Assembly: GCF_000473145.1 (NCBI RefSeq)
Contig: NZ_KI421502.1
Span: 210,788 to 274,787 of the forward strand
Source of the DNA: Leisingera daeponensis DSM 23529
GTDB taxonomy: Bacteria; Pseudomonadota; Alphaproteobacteria; Rhodobacterales; Rhodobacteraceae
Reading direction: 5' to 3'
Length of the DNA stretch: 64,000 nucleotides
The position numbers were made by a program, and so were the translations under genes. How positions within the stretch are numbered: position 1 is the stretch's first letter; each line of letters begins with the position of its first letter. The notes under the pieces are model-generated. The model was not told the DNA's origin, did not search any database, and saw only the letters and a list, made by a program, of their open reading frames with translations. Shown one piece after another: positions 29,673 to 38,190 of this stretch.

Positions 29673-30701
29673 TTATGACAGGTCAGGCGGCGCAGCCAGC
29701 GACTGCCGCGTCACGACGTGCGTGCTGATGCACACCGGCTGCCCTGCCGATGTGCCTTCAACCATCGCGACCAGCTCCCGCGCGGCCTTGCGGCCCATTT
29801 CGCGGTGCGGAACATGCACCGTGGTCAGCGCCGGGCTGACAATTGCCGCCAATTCGATGTCATCGAACCCGGTGACAGAGACCTGCTCCGGCACCGCAAT
29901 GCCCATCCCTTTCGCCTCGCGCAAGGCTCCTGCCGCCAGCACATCGTTGCCGCACATCACCACGGTCGGGCGCGGCTCCAGCGCCATAAGCTGGCGGAAC
30001 GCCTCTGCCCCCTTGTCGATTTCATACGGGGTTTCGATCAGGGTCAGCGCCCCCTCCCCCAGGCCGGCCGCCTGCAATGCCTGCCTGACACCCTCCACCC
30101 GGCTCAGCGCCCGGTCGTTGCCCTCTGTCAGGCCGGAAATCATCGCAATCCGCCGATGGCCCGCCGCAAGAACGCTCTCCGCAAGCGCGCGCATGGCGCT
30201 GGCATTGCTGAACCCGACCGAAGGCCGCTTGGCCTCCGGCGCATAGGACCAGGCGACCAGCGACGGAACCTGATGCCGGTCGAGGTAGTCGTAAATCTCC
30301 GGGTCGCGCGCGTGCCCGATCAGCAGCAGCCCGTCCGCGCCGCGCGCAACCAGGGTGCGGATCTGCTCGCGTTCGGCCTCCGGATCATAGGCCGAGCTGG
30401 ACACCAGCAGCGTATAGCCGCGCTCCCGCAGCTCATCCTGAAAGGCCTGCAGGCCGCGGGCAAAGATCGCATTGTCCATCGTGGGAATGATCGCCCCGAT
30501 GGTAAAGCTGCGCTTGGCCGCCATCACCCGGGCCGCGAAATTCGGGGTGTAGCCCAGTGATTCGACCGCCTGCAGGACCCGCTGGCGGGTCGGTTCGATC
30601 ACCCGTTCCGGCGTGTTCAGGCAGCGCGACACCGTCGCGGTCGAGACGCCGGCCTCCCGTGCAACATCGGTAAGTGTCGGAGCTGAGCGGGTTTTTCCCA
30701 T
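29673..30701 (-). CDS. LacI-family transcriptional regulator of the DHPS operon
   Basis: The protein is 342 residues. Residues 6-60 are the LacI helix-turn-helix and hinge (PTLTDVAREAGVSTATVSRC, then VLQAVESLGYTPNFAARVMA). Residues 65-335 are the sugar-binding-protein-like effector domain, with the family's IPTMDNAIFARGLQAFQDEL and VTGFDDIELAAIVSPALTTV. It is divergent from the DHPS operon, and two LacI-type palindromes lie in the 131-base gap. Repression relieved by a DHPS-pathway intermediate is the simplest model; the effector is not known from sequence. Confidence 0.93.
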   Translation of the reverse strand: MGKTRSAPTLTDVAREAGVSTATVSRCLNTPERVIEPTRQRVLQAVESLGYTPNFAARVMAAKRSFTIGAIIPTMDNAIFARGLQAFQDELRERGYTLLVSSSAYDPEAEREQIRTLVARGADGLLLIGHARDPEIYDYLDRHQVPSLVAWSYAPEAKRPSVGFSNASAMRALAESVLAAGHRRIAMISGLTEGNDRALSRVEGVRQALQAAGLGEGALTLIETPYEIDKGAEAFRQLMALEPRPTVVMCGNDVLAAGALREAKGMGIAVPEQVSVTGFDDIELAAIVSPALTTVHVPHREMGRKAARELVAMVEGTSAGQPVCISTHVVTRQSLAAPPDLS

Positions 30702-30764
30702 ATCATGCCTGCCATTCCATTGCCCCCTGTCTTAGCACAATTTGCAGCCGTTGCCATCCACTCA

Positions 30765-30778
30765 TGTAAGCGCTTGCA
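30765..30778. promoter_or_regulatory. LacI-type operator 1
   Basis: TGTAAGCGCTTGCA is a near-perfect 14-base palindrome (12 of 14 bases symmetric) with the central CG typical of LacI/GalR-family operators. It lies in the gap between the LacI-type gene and the DHPS operon, 21 bases centre-to-centre from operator 2. Confidence 0.8.
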
Positions 30779-30785
30779 TTAATGA

Positions 30786-30799
30786 TGTAAGCGCTTACA
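30786..30799. promoter_or_regulatory. LacI-type operator 2
   Basis: TGTAAGCGCTTACA is a perfect 14-base palindrome with the LacI/GalR central CG. Its end is 33 bases upstream of the first operon gene at 30833. The 21-base centre spacing to operator 1 puts both sites on the same face of the helix, suggesting cooperative binding. Confidence 0.85.
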
Positions 30800-30832
30800 A
30801 ATGGTGTTGGGATCAAATAACGGGACCTAACG

Positions 30833-31018
30833 ATGTTTCTCTTCGCTGCCGTTGCCGTCTTCGCCGTGTTCTTTGCCAATGTCGCCCTGGGCGCGTTTGG
30901 CGGTGGCGGTTTTCTGAACGACGTGGGAGAGATGCTGGTCCTGTTTGCGGCATCGGTCCTGTTCGTGGCCGCGATCCTCAAGCGCGAGGCTGACCACAAG
31001 AAAAACAACGGCAGCTGA
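30833..31018 (+). CDS. Small two-helix membrane protein at head of DHPS operon
   Basis: The protein is 61 residues and I do not recognise a named family. It has two hydrophobic segments (about residues 2-22 and 33-48) separated by a glycine-rich turn (FGGGGFLNDVGE), and a short charged, lysine-rich tail (KREADHKKNNGS), so both ends probably lie on the same side of the inner membrane. It starts 33 bases after the second LacI operator and ends 23 bases before the TRAP binding-protein gene, so it should be the first translated gene of the operon. The ribosome site is weak. A role as accessory TRAP subunit is a guess from position. Confidence 0.6.
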   Translation: MFLFAAVAVFAVFFANVALGAFGGGGFLNDVGEMLVLFAASVLFVAAILKREADHKKNNGS

Positions 31019-31041
31019 CGGATTTCCAAGGGAGGAAGACA

Positions 31042-32187
31042 ATGACGACTGACAAGGATGGCCCCAAATCTGCGGAGCGCCGCAATTTTCTGAAACTGGC
31101 CTCGACCGGCTCCTTCACCGCGGCGCTGGTGGCGGGTGCGGGCGGGATTCTGTGGTCATCGGAAGCCGCCGCGCAGACCGCAAAGGAAGAGAAAGAGCGC
31201 GAGCGTGCGGCAGAGCATATCATGACCGTGGCGACCGCTTATGTGCTGGGCGCCTCGCGCAGCTATCCGATCATGCAGCTGGACCTGAAGGAAAACATCC
31301 AGAACGCGACCAACGGCAAGATCTACGTCAAGCTTGCCCCCGGCGGCCAGCTCGGCGCGGGCGGCGCATTGGTGCAGAAGGTGCAGGGCGGCACGATCCA
31401 GGCGGCGCAGCATTCGCTGTCGAACTTCGCGCCCTTCGCCTCCACCGTTGACCTCATCAACATGCCCTATCTCTGCGGCTCCAACCAGCGGTTCACCAAT
31501 CTGGTGAACTCCGATTTCTGGAAGGCAGAGGTGCACCCCAAGGTCGAGGCCGCCGGTTTCAAGGCGCTGTTTTATGTGAACATCGACCCCCGTGTGGTGG
31601 CGGTGCGCAAGGGCGGCAACGCGGTGATGTCACCCGGTGACATGGCGGGGGTGAAATTCCGGGTGCCGGGCTCGAAAATGCTGCAGCAGTATTACCGCAT
31701 GGTTGGCGCCAACCCGACGCCGGTGGCTTGGGGCGAAACCCCCTCGGCGATCAAACAGGGTGTGGCGGATGCGCTCGACCCTTCGGTCGGGGCGCTCTAT
31801 GTCTTTGGTTTCAAGGACATTCTCAGCCATGTGACCTTTACCCAGGCGGTGCCGGACAGCCAGGTCTATTCCTGCAATCTGGAATGGTTCAACTCGCTGC
31901 CCGCCGATGTGCAGGACGGCGTGATGTGGGGGTCGGAGATGACCGCGCATCAGAACCTGTCCAAGGTGCCGTCCGCCCGCGCCTATGCAATGGCGGAACT
32001 GACCAAGGCAGGCGTCGAGTTCCATTCGCTGAGCGATGACCAGCTGGCAGAATGGAAAGACGCGGGCGGCTACCAGCGCAGCGAATGGGATTCCTTCAAG
32101 ACAGAGCTGGCCGGGTCGATGGACAATTTCGCCAAGCTGGAGGAGGCCGCAGGCGCCCAGGGCAAATACTTCGTCCACGACGCCTGA
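31042..32187 (+). CDS. hpsK: TRAP transporter substrate-binding protein, probable DHPS binder (HpsK)
   Basis: The protein is 381 residues with a twin-arginine signal: SAERRNFLKLASTGS at about residues 10-24, followed by a hydrophobic stretch and an AAAQT cleavage site near 45. The mature part is a DctP-type fold, with VKFRVPGSKMLQQYYRMVGA carrying the conserved arginine at about 208 and PVAWGETPSAIKQGVADALD following. A ribosome site GGGAGGAAG precedes the ATG. Position directly before hpsL, hpsM and hpsN supports DHPS as ligand; the symbol follows the naming of this transporter in other roseobacters. Confidence 0.87.
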   Translation: MTTDKDGPKSAERRNFLKLASTGSFTAALVAGAGGILWSSEAAAQTAKEEKERERAAEHIMTVATAYVLGASRSYPIMQLDLKENIQNATNGKIYVKLAPGGQLGAGGALVQKVQGGTIQAAQHSLSNFAPFASTVDLINMPYLCGSNQRFTNLVNSDFWKAEVHPKVEAAGFKALFYVNIDPRVVAVRKGGNAVMSPGDMAGVKFRVPGSKMLQQYYRMVGANPTPVAWGETPSAIKQGVADALDPSVGALYVFGFKDILSHVTFTQAVPDSQVYSCNLEWFNSLPADVQDGVMWGSEMTAHQNLSKVPSARAYAMAELTKAGVEFHSLSDDQLAEWKDAGGYQRSEWDSFKTELAGSMDNFAKLEEAAGAQGKYFVHDA

Positions 32188-32246
32188 CCGCTGCCGGGGC
32201 GCGCGCCGCAGCCCGGCCGCCGCCCGCCACCGAAACCGCCGCTTCT

Positions 32247-32270
32247 GCAGCAGCCCGCCGGGCTGGCTGC
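32247..32270 (+). promoter_or_regulatory. Stem-loop between hpsK and hpsL
   Basis: Bases 32247-32256 pair with 32260-32270 in a GC-rich stem with one bulged G and a 3-base loop, inside the 112-base spacer between the binding-protein and permease genes. No T tract follows. It likely separates the expression levels of the two parts of the transporter. Confidence 0.5.
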
Positions 32271-32299
32271 GGGGGTGTGCCTGAACCCCGGGAACAGCG

Positions 32300-32812
32300 A
32301 TGAAGATCCTGCGAACGATAGACAAGAACGCGGAGCGCTGGCTGCTCCTGGTGTTCTACGTGATGCTGGTCATCACCATGGCGATCGAGGTCATCCGGCG
32401 CGAGCTGTTTGCCTTCTCCTCGATCTGGGGCGAGGAGATCGTCCGCTATTCCTTCATCTATCTGGCCTGGATCGGTGCCGCCGCGGCGGTCAAGGAACGC
32501 GCGCATATCCGCATTGATGTGCTGATGCACTACCTCGGCCCAAGGCCCAAGGCGCTGCTCTACATCTTCGGCGATCTGGTGATGTTCATCGTGGCGCTGG
32601 TGGCGCTCTACTGGTCGTTTGAGACGGTTCTGGTCTCCGCCAAGTTCGGATCGGTCAGCCACGGGCTGCGGGTTTCGATGGTGTGGTTCCTGATGGCGGT
32701 GCCCGCGGGGTTCGCCCTGATGATCTGGCGCCTGCTGCAATCCTTCCTGCGCGACTGGCGCAGCCTTCGCGACGGCACTCCCGTCTTTGAAGGCGACAAG
32801 CTGTTTGATTGA
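32300..32812 (+). CDS. hpsL: TRAP transporter small permease subunit (HpsL)
   Basis: The protein is 170 residues with four predicted membrane helices. The DctQ hallmark is seen at about residues 40-60 (IWGEEIVRYSFIYLAWIGAA), followed by the VKERAHIRIDVL loop. It joins the binding protein to the large permease. It sits between hpsK and hpsM in one operon; hpsM follows after 13 bases. Confidence 0.9.
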   Translation: MKILRTIDKNAERWLLLVFYVMLVITMAIEVIRRELFAFSSIWGEEIVRYSFIYLAWIGAAAAVKERAHIRIDVLMHYLGPRPKALLYIFGDLVMFIVALVALYWSFETVLVSAKFGSVSHGLRVSMVWFLMAVPAGFALMIWRLLQSFLRDWRSLRDGTPVFEGDKLFD

Positions 32813-32825
32813 GGGGCCTTAAGCG

Positions 32826-34154
32826 ATGCTGTGGAATTCACTCAATCAAACGGTCGAGCTGGGCTGGGATTTCTACCTGCCGGTGATCATGTTCGTGGCG
32901 CTGATTGCGCTGGCGGTGCCGGTCTGGGCGGCCATCGGTGCTGCTGCCATCACCATGCTGGTGATGTCGGGAGATCTGCCGCTCAGCGCCATCGGCGAAA
33001 GCCTGTTCACCGGCATCGACGCCTTTGCGCTGACCGCAGTGCCGCTGTTCATCCTGACCGGCGACGTTCTGGTGCGCACCGGCCTCAGCAAGAAATTCCT
33101 CGATGTGGCAGAGGCGCTGACCTGCTGGACGCGCGGCGGCTTCGGCTCTGCCACGGTGCTGGTCTGCGGCATGTTCGCGGCAATCTCCGGCTCTGACGCA
33201 GCCGGCGCCGCCGCTGTCGGGCGGATGACCATCGCCCGGCTGGTCGAAAGCGGCTACCCCCGCCCCTATGCCTGCGCGCTGGTGGCAGCGGGCGCCTGCA
33301 CCGGCATCCTGATCCCGCCCTCCATCGCCTATATCATCATCGGCCTGGTGCTGGGCATTTCCGCCTCCACCCTGTTCTTGGCGGCGCTGATCCCGGGCCT
33401 TGCGATCCTGGTGTCGATCCTGGTCACCAATATCATCATGAACCGGCTTTATACCTATGAAACCGGCGGCAACATGGGGCTGGGCGAATGGCTGGGCAAC
33501 CTGGGCCATGCGCTGAAAACCGGCTGGTATGCCTTCATCGTGCCGGGGATCATCTTCTACGGCATCTTCTCCGGCCGCCTGACCCCGACCGAGGCCGGCG
33601 CCACGGCGGTGGTCGTCACCATCCTGATGGGCTTCATCCTGGGCACCCTCAAGCTCTCGGACTTCCCGGCGATGCTGGTCAGCTCCGCCAAGGTGAACGG
33701 GGTGATCCTGCCGATCATCGCCTTCTCCGCCCCGCTGGCAGAGGCGCTGGCGATCATGGGCGTGCCGCAGGGGTTCGTCACTGCGGTGACCGGGCTGACC
33801 GATGACCCCTCCGTGCTGATCCTGCTGATGATCTGCATCCTGATCGCCGCCGGCTGCGTGATGGAAACAACCCCCAATATCGTGATCCTGGCACCGATCC
33901 TGAAGCCCTTGGCCGACAACATCGGCATGAACGAAATCCAGTTCTGCATCATGATGATCACCGCGCTGGGGGTCGGCTTCATCACCCCGCCCTTGGGCCT
34001 GAACCTGTTCGTCGTCTCCGGCATCACCGGCGAGTCCATCCTCAAGATCGCCGCCCGTGCCATCCCCTTTGTTCTGACCATGCTGATCGTGGTGCTGCTG
34101 ATCGCCTACATCCCGCCGATCTCGACCACGCTGCTTCCTGACATCTACAAGTAG
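32826..34154 (+). CDS. hpsM: TRAP transporter large permease subunit (HpsM)
   Basis: The protein is 442 residues with about 12 membrane helices. DctM-family motifs are visible: AAISGSDAAGAAAVGRMT near 119-136, CTGILIPPSIAYIIIG near 158-173 and GVGFITPPLGLNLFVVSG near 385-402. It is the sodium-driven channel subunit for the solute bound by HpsK. It is followed after 12 bases by hpsN, the first catabolic gene. Confidence 0.93.
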   Translation: MLWNSLNQTVELGWDFYLPVIMFVALIALAVPVWAAIGAAAITMLVMSGDLPLSAIGESLFTGIDAFALTAVPLFILTGDVLVRTGLSKKFLDVAEALTCWTRGGFGSATVLVCGMFAAISGSDAAGAAAVGRMTIARLVESGYPRPYACALVAAGACTGILIPPSIAYIIIGLVLGISASTLFLAALIPGLAILVSILVTNIIMNRLYTYETGGNMGLGEWLGNLGHALKTGWYAFIVPGIIFYGIFSGRLTPTEAGATAVVVTILMGFILGTLKLSDFPAMLVSSAKVNGVILPIIAFSAPLAEALAIMGVPQGFVTAVTGLTDDPSVLILLMICILIAAGCVMETTPNIVILAPILKPLADNIGMNEIQFCIMMITALGVGFITPPLGLNLFVVSGITGESILKIAARAIPFVLTMLIVVLLIAYIPPISTTLLPDIYK

Positions 34155-34166
34155 GACCCCCTGAAA

Positions 34167-35474
34167 ATGACCCGAGAATACCTGAAGAAGGCTGCCCTGA
34201 CCCCCAAGTCGGATGCCTCCGAGACCCATAAGACCGTGCAGGGCATCCTGGACGACATCGAGGCCGGCGGCGACGCCAAGGCGATGGAATATGCCGCCAA
34301 GTTCGACCGGTATGAGGGCAATGTGCTGCTGACGGCAGAGGAAATCGAGGCCGCCTGCGCGCAAGTGCCGGAGAAGCTGAAGGCCGACATCCGGTTTTCC
34401 CACGACAACGTCCGCCGCTTTGCAGAACTGCAGAAAAGCACGATGCAGAATGTGGAAACCGAAATTTCCCCCGGCTTCATCACCGGGCAGAAGGTCATCC
34501 CCGTAGAAGCGGCAGGCTGCTATGTGCCCGGCGGCCGCTACAGCCATATCGCCAGCGCCATTATGACCGTGACCACCGCCAAGGTCGCGGGCTGCAAGCA
34601 TATCACCGCCTGCTCGCCGCCGCGCCCCGGCGTGGGCGTGGCCCCCGCTATCGTCTATGCCGCCCATATCTGCGGCGCGGACAAGATCATGGCGATGGGC
34701 GGCGTGCAGGGGGTTGCGGCGATGACTTTCGGCCTGTTCGGTCTGCCCAAGGCCAATATCCTGGTCGGTCCCGGCAACCAGTTCGTGGCGGAGGCCAAGC
34801 GCATCCTGTTCGGCCGCGTCGGCATCGACATGATCGCAGGCCCCACCGACAGCCTGATCCTGGCCGACAGCACCGCCGACGCCCATATCGTCGCAACCGA
34901 TCTGGTGAGCCAGGCGGAGCATGGCTACAACTCCCCGGTCTGGCTGGTCACGGATGACCGCGCCCTGGCGGAAGAGGTGATGCGGCGGGTTCCGGACTAC
35001 ATCGACGACCTGCCCGAGGTGAACCGCGAGAACGCCACCGCCGCCTGGCGCGACTATGCCGAGGTGATCCTGTGCAAAGACCGCGAAGATATGGCGGCCT
35101 GCTCCGACGAATACGCGCCCGAGCATCTGACCGTGCAGGCAGCGGATCTGGACTGGTGGCTGGAGCAACTGACCTGTTACGGCTCGCTGTTTCTGGGCGA
35201 GGAGACCACGGTGTCCTACGGCGACAAGGCGGCGGGCACCAACCACGTGCTGCCGACCTCTCGCGCGGCCAGCTATACCGGCGGGCTGTCCGTTCACAAA
35301 TACATGAAGATCGTCACCTGGCAGCGCGCCACCCGCGAAGGCTCGAAACCGGTGGCGGAGGCCACAGCGCGCATTGCCCGGCTGGAGGGGATGGAGGGCC
35401 ACGCCCGTGCCGCCGATGTGCGGCTGGCCAAGTATTTCCCGGACGAAACCTTTGACCTGACCGCAAATGGCTGA
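34167..35474 (+). CDS. hpsN: Sulfopropanediol 3-dehydrogenase (HpsN), histidinol-dehydrogenase family
   Basis: The protein is 435 residues and of the HisD fold. The zinc-site regions of HisD are all there: SQAEHG near 247-252, DEYAPEHLTVQ near 312-322, NHVLPT near 358-363 and GHARAADVRL near the C terminus. It differs from true HisD in its N-terminal half and sits directly after TRAP genes and before two more dehydrogenases and comDE, which is the DHPS context. HpsN oxidises (R)-2,3-dihydroxypropane-1-sulfonate to (R)-sulfolactate with two NAD+. Its end overlaps hpsO by 8 bases. Confidence 0.92.
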   Translation: MTREYLKKAALTPKSDASETHKTVQGILDDIEAGGDAKAMEYAAKFDRYEGNVLLTAEEIEAACAQVPEKLKADIRFSHDNVRRFAELQKSTMQNVETEISPGFITGQKVIPVEAAGCYVPGGRYSHIASAIMTVTTAKVAGCKHITACSPPRPGVGVAPAIVYAAHICGADKIMAMGGVQGVAAMTFGLFGLPKANILVGPGNQFVAEAKRILFGRVGIDMIAGPTDSLILADSTADAHIVATDLVSQAEHGYNSPVWLVTDDRALAEEVMRRVPDYIDDLPEVNRENATAAWRDYAEVILCKDREDMAACSDEYAPEHLTVQAADLDWWLEQLTCYGSLFLGEETTVSYGDKAAGTNHVLPTSRAASYTGGLSVHKYMKIVTWQRATREGSKPVAEATARIARLEGMEGHARAADVRLAKYFPDETFDLTANG

Positions 35475-36228
35475 CCCGCGCGCCCTGTTCGATCTGTCAG
35501 GCCGCACCGCCTGCATCACCGGCGCCAGCTCCGGGCTGGGGCGGCGCGCGGCCATCGCGCTGGCCGCCGCCGGGGCGCAGGTGGTGGCGGTGGCGCGCCG
35601 GGCGGAGGCTTTGGAAAGCCTTTGTGCAGAGATCGGACCAAGCGCGGCTTACGCGGTCGCGGATGTGGCAGACCGCAGCGCGCTGGAGGCGCTGCGGGAC
35701 ACCGTCACAGCCCCCTTCGGCGCGCCGGACATCCTGATCCACGCAGCCGGCATCAACACGCGGCAGCCTGCGGATGACGTGACCACGGAAGGCTGGGACC
35801 GGACCCTGGCGCTGAACCTGACGGCGCCCTTCTTCCTGAGCCAGGCCTTGGTGCCTGCGATGAAGGACCGGGGCTGGGGGCGGATCGTCAATTTCGCCTC
35901 GCTCCAGACAACCCGCGCCTTTCCCGGCGGCATCGCCTATGGCGCCAGCAAGGGCGGGATCGGCCAGCTGACCCGCGCCATGGCAGAGGCCTGGTCGCCC
36001 CACGGCATCACCGCCAACGCGATCGGACCGGGCTTCTTCCCGACCGAGCTGACCCAGGCGGTGTTCAAGGATGACGCCCGCGCCGCCCGCAATGCCGCGC
36101 AGACCTGCATCGGCCGCAACGGGCGGCTGGAGGATCTCGACGGGCCGCTGCTGTTCCTGTGTTCGGAGGCGTCGGCCTATGTCACCGGGCAAATCCTGAT
36201 GGTTGACGGGGGGTTCACCGCGAAATGA
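35467..36228 (+). CDS. hpsO: Short-chain dehydrogenase (HpsO-like, DHPS 2-dehydrogenase)
   Basis: The protein is 253 residues, a classical SDR. The cofactor motif is TGASSGLG at about 16-23, NAG is replaced by HAAG near 90-93, and the catalytic triad is Ser near 141 with Tyr and Lys in YGASKGG near 155-161. In Cupriavidus, HpsO and HpsP are thought to interconvert the two DHPS enantiomers through a keto intermediate so that HpsN can use both. The gene overlaps hpsN at its start and hpsP at its end (ATGA). Confidence 0.88.
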   Translation: MADPRALFDLSGRTACITGASSGLGRRAAIALAAAGAQVVAVARRAEALESLCAEIGPSAAYAVADVADRSALEALRDTVTAPFGAPDILIHAAGINTRQPADDVTTEGWDRTLALNLTAPFFLSQALVPAMKDRGWGRIVNFASLQTTRAFPGGIAYGASKGGIGQLTRAMAEAWSPHGITANAIGPGFFPTELTQAVFKDDARAARNAAQTCIGRNGRLEDLDGPLLFLCSEASAYVTGQILMVDGGFTAK

Positions 36229-37205
36229 AAGCCTTGGTTTATGAAGGGGTTGAGACGCTTGCGGTCCGTGATGTGCCGATGGCCGCGGGCCAGCCGGGCG
36301 AGCAGCTGATCCGCATTCATGCCTCCGGCATCTGCGGGTCTGACATGCACGCCTATCTGGGCCACGACAACCGCCGGCCCGCACCGCTGATCCTCGGGCA
36401 CGAGGCCGCCGGAGTGATCGAGGACGGGGCGGATGCGGGCCGGCGGGTGACAATCAACCCGCTGGTCACCTGCGGCAGCTGCGCCGCCTGCGCATCGGCG
36501 CGCGAAAACCTCTGCGCCAGCCGCCAGATCATCTCGATGCCCCCGCGCGAGGGCGCCTTCGCCCAGTTCGTGACGATGCCGGAGCGCAACCTGGTGACCG
36601 TGCCGGATGCAGTACCGCTGGCAAAGGCCGCGCTGGCCGAGCCGCTGGCGGTCAGCTGGCACGCCGCCCGGCTGGCGCTGGAGGCGCTGCACCCGGACAC
36701 CGAACGCCGCGCGCTGGTGATCGGCGGCGGTGCCATCGGGCTGGCGGCGGCACTGGCGCTGCGGGCGATGGGGGTGGAGGACGTCACGATCCAGGAACCC
36801 AACGCTGCGCGCCGGGCCTTCCTGACCGGCCGCTGCGGCCAGCAGGCGGTGGCGGAGTTTCGGGGCATGGTGCCGCTGGTGGTCGACGCCGTAGGCTATG
36901 CCGCCACCCGCGCCGCCGCCTCGGCGGCTGCCGCACCGGGCGGGGTGATTGCCCATACCGGCCTGGGCGAAGACACCGGCGGTTTGGATATCCGGCGCAT
37001 GACCCTGCAGGAAATCACCTTCATCGGCACCTACACCTATACCGCGCAGGACTTCCGCGACACCGCGCAGGCCATCTTTGACGGCCGCCTCGGCCCGCTG
37101 GACTGGCCCGAAACACGGCCGCTGTCAGACGGCGCCGCTGCCTTTCGCGATCTGCGCAGCGGCGCGGTGGCGGCGCCCAAGATCATCCTCGACCCCTGGG
37201 CCTGA
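36225..37205 (+). CDS. hpsP: Zinc-dependent alcohol dehydrogenase (HpsP-like)
   Basis: The protein is 326 residues, a medium-chain dehydrogenase. Catalytic zinc ligands are in ASGICGSDMHAYLGH and the GHEAAG segment; structural zinc cysteines are in CGSCAACASARENLC near 81-95. The Rossmann motif is VIGGGAIGLAAAL. It probably works with HpsO in racemising DHPS via 2-dehydrogenation. The ATG overlaps the hpsO stop. It ends 30 bases ahead of a UspA gene. Confidence 0.88.
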   Translation: MKALVYEGVETLAVRDVPMAAGQPGEQLIRIHASGICGSDMHAYLGHDNRRPAPLILGHEAAGVIEDGADAGRRVTINPLVTCGSCAACASARENLCASRQIISMPPREGAFAQFVTMPERNLVTVPDAVPLAKAALAEPLAVSWHAARLALEALHPDTERRALVIGGGAIGLAAALALRAMGVEDVTIQEPNAARRAFLTGRCGQQAVAEFRGMVPLVVDAVGYAATRAAASAAAAPGGVIAHTGLGEDTGGLDIRRMTLQEITFIGTYTYTAQDFRDTAQAIFDGRLGPLDWPETRPLSDGAAAFRDLRSGAVAAPKIILDPWA

Positions 37206-37235
37206 GCCCGCACCCCAAACAAACGGAGAGCAACC

Positions 37236-37646
37236 ATGTATGACAATATCCTGGTTCCCATGGCCCTGGATCACGGGGTGTCCGGAACAACGCTGAAGGC
37301 CGCCGCCACCCTATGCAATCCCGGCGGGCAGATCACCGCGCTGCACGTCTATGAGCCGCCGCACAGCTCGGTCACCGCCTACCTGGACGAAGACACCGTG
37401 CGCGAAGGCTTCGACAAGGCCCGCGAGGCGCTGGCCCTGAAAACCGCAGGCCTCGGCAATGTCACCGCAGAAATCGTCAAGGGACGGTCCTACCGGGCCA
37501 TTGTCGAATACGCCGAACAGCACGGCATGGACTGCATCGTCGTCGGCTCCCACAAACCGGGGCTCAGCGACTTTTTCCTCGGCTCTACCGCCGCCCGCGT
37601 GGTCCGCCACGCGCCCTGCGCGGTGCATGTCTGCCGCACTTCCTGA
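37236..37646 (+). CDS. Universal stress protein family (UspA domain) in DHPS operon
   Basis: The protein is 136 residues, a single UspA fold beginning MYDNILVPMALDHG. The ATP-binding type motif is complete: GSHKPGLSDFFLGSTAARVV at about 108-127. This is the second UspA gene in the window that lies in a TRAP operon. Modulation of the HpsKLM transporter by ATP state, as suggested for TeaD, is inferred. A ribosome site GGAGAG precedes the ATG. Confidence 0.9.
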   Translation: MYDNILVPMALDHGVSGTTLKAAATLCNPGGQITALHVYEPPHSSVTAYLDEDTVREGFDKAREALALKTAGLGNVTAEIVKGRSYRAIVEYAEQHGMDCIVVGSHKPGLSDFFLGSTAARVVRHAPCAVHVCRTS

Positions 37647-37683
37647 CCCCGAAACAAGACCCCCGAAGCAAAGGCAACCGACC

Positions 37684-38190
37684 ATGAATATCGACAAGAG
37701 GATCGCTGACGATCTGGCGGCCAACGGCGTCTCCTTCGTCACGACCGTGCCCTGCAAGCAGCTGGCCGGCGTGATCGAGGAGATCGACCAGCGCGACGAC
37801 ATCTTCCATATCCCCTCCAACAAGGAGGATGAGGGCATGGGGCTCTGCGCCGGCGCCTGGATGGGCGGCAAGCGCCCGGCCATCATCATGCAGAACACTG
37901 CCATCGGGGTCACCATCAACACGCTGGCGACGCTGATCCAGTATTACCGGATGCCGCTGCCGATGCTGATCTCCTACCGCGGCGAGCTGCGCGAGCCGGT
38001 GGCCTGCCAGGTGGAGATGGCAGTGCATACCAAGGCGCTCTTGGGCCAGCTCAACATCCCCACCTACCACTTCCACTGGCAGCGGGATGTCGAGGAGTTC
38101 GACAACATCCTGAAATACACCTTCATGTGCAACAAGCCCGTTGCCATCCTGACCGACGCCAACTTCTGGGGAGGCTATGGCGACCAATGA
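37684..38190 (+). CDS. comD: Sulfopyruvate decarboxylase subunit alpha
   Basis: The ATG at 37684 gives 168 residues, the length of the PYR-domain subunit. The conserved glutamate region SNKEDEGMGLCAGAWMGGK at about 40-58 holds the residue that activates the thiamine cofactor. With ComE it decarboxylates 3-sulfopyruvate to sulfoacetaldehyde. Its stop overlaps the comE start by 4 bases (ATGA), as expected for subunits of one complex. Phosphonopyruvate decarboxylase is a related family, but that enzyme is normally one chain and the neighbours here are sulfonate genes. Confidence 0.9.
   Translation: MNIDKRIADDLAANGVSFVTTVPCKQLAGVIEEIDQRDDIFHIPSNKEDEGMGLCAGAWMGGKRPAIIMQNTAIGVTINTLATLIQYYRMPLPMLISYRGELREPVACQVEMAVHTKALLGQLNIPTYHFHWQRDVEEFDNILKYTFMCNKPVAILTDANFWGGYGDQ

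Noticed and set aside
34167..35474. Annotation of this gene as histidinol dehydrogenase (hisD)
   Set aside because: The fold and zinc site are shared, but no other his gene is near and the neighbours (TRAP transporter, hpsO, hpsP, comDE) identify the HpsN branch of the family.
32838..35555. A 905-codon open frame on the minus strand opposite hpsM and hpsN
   Set aside because: It is antisense to two well-supported genes, with low-complexity His/Asp/Gln/Gly composition.
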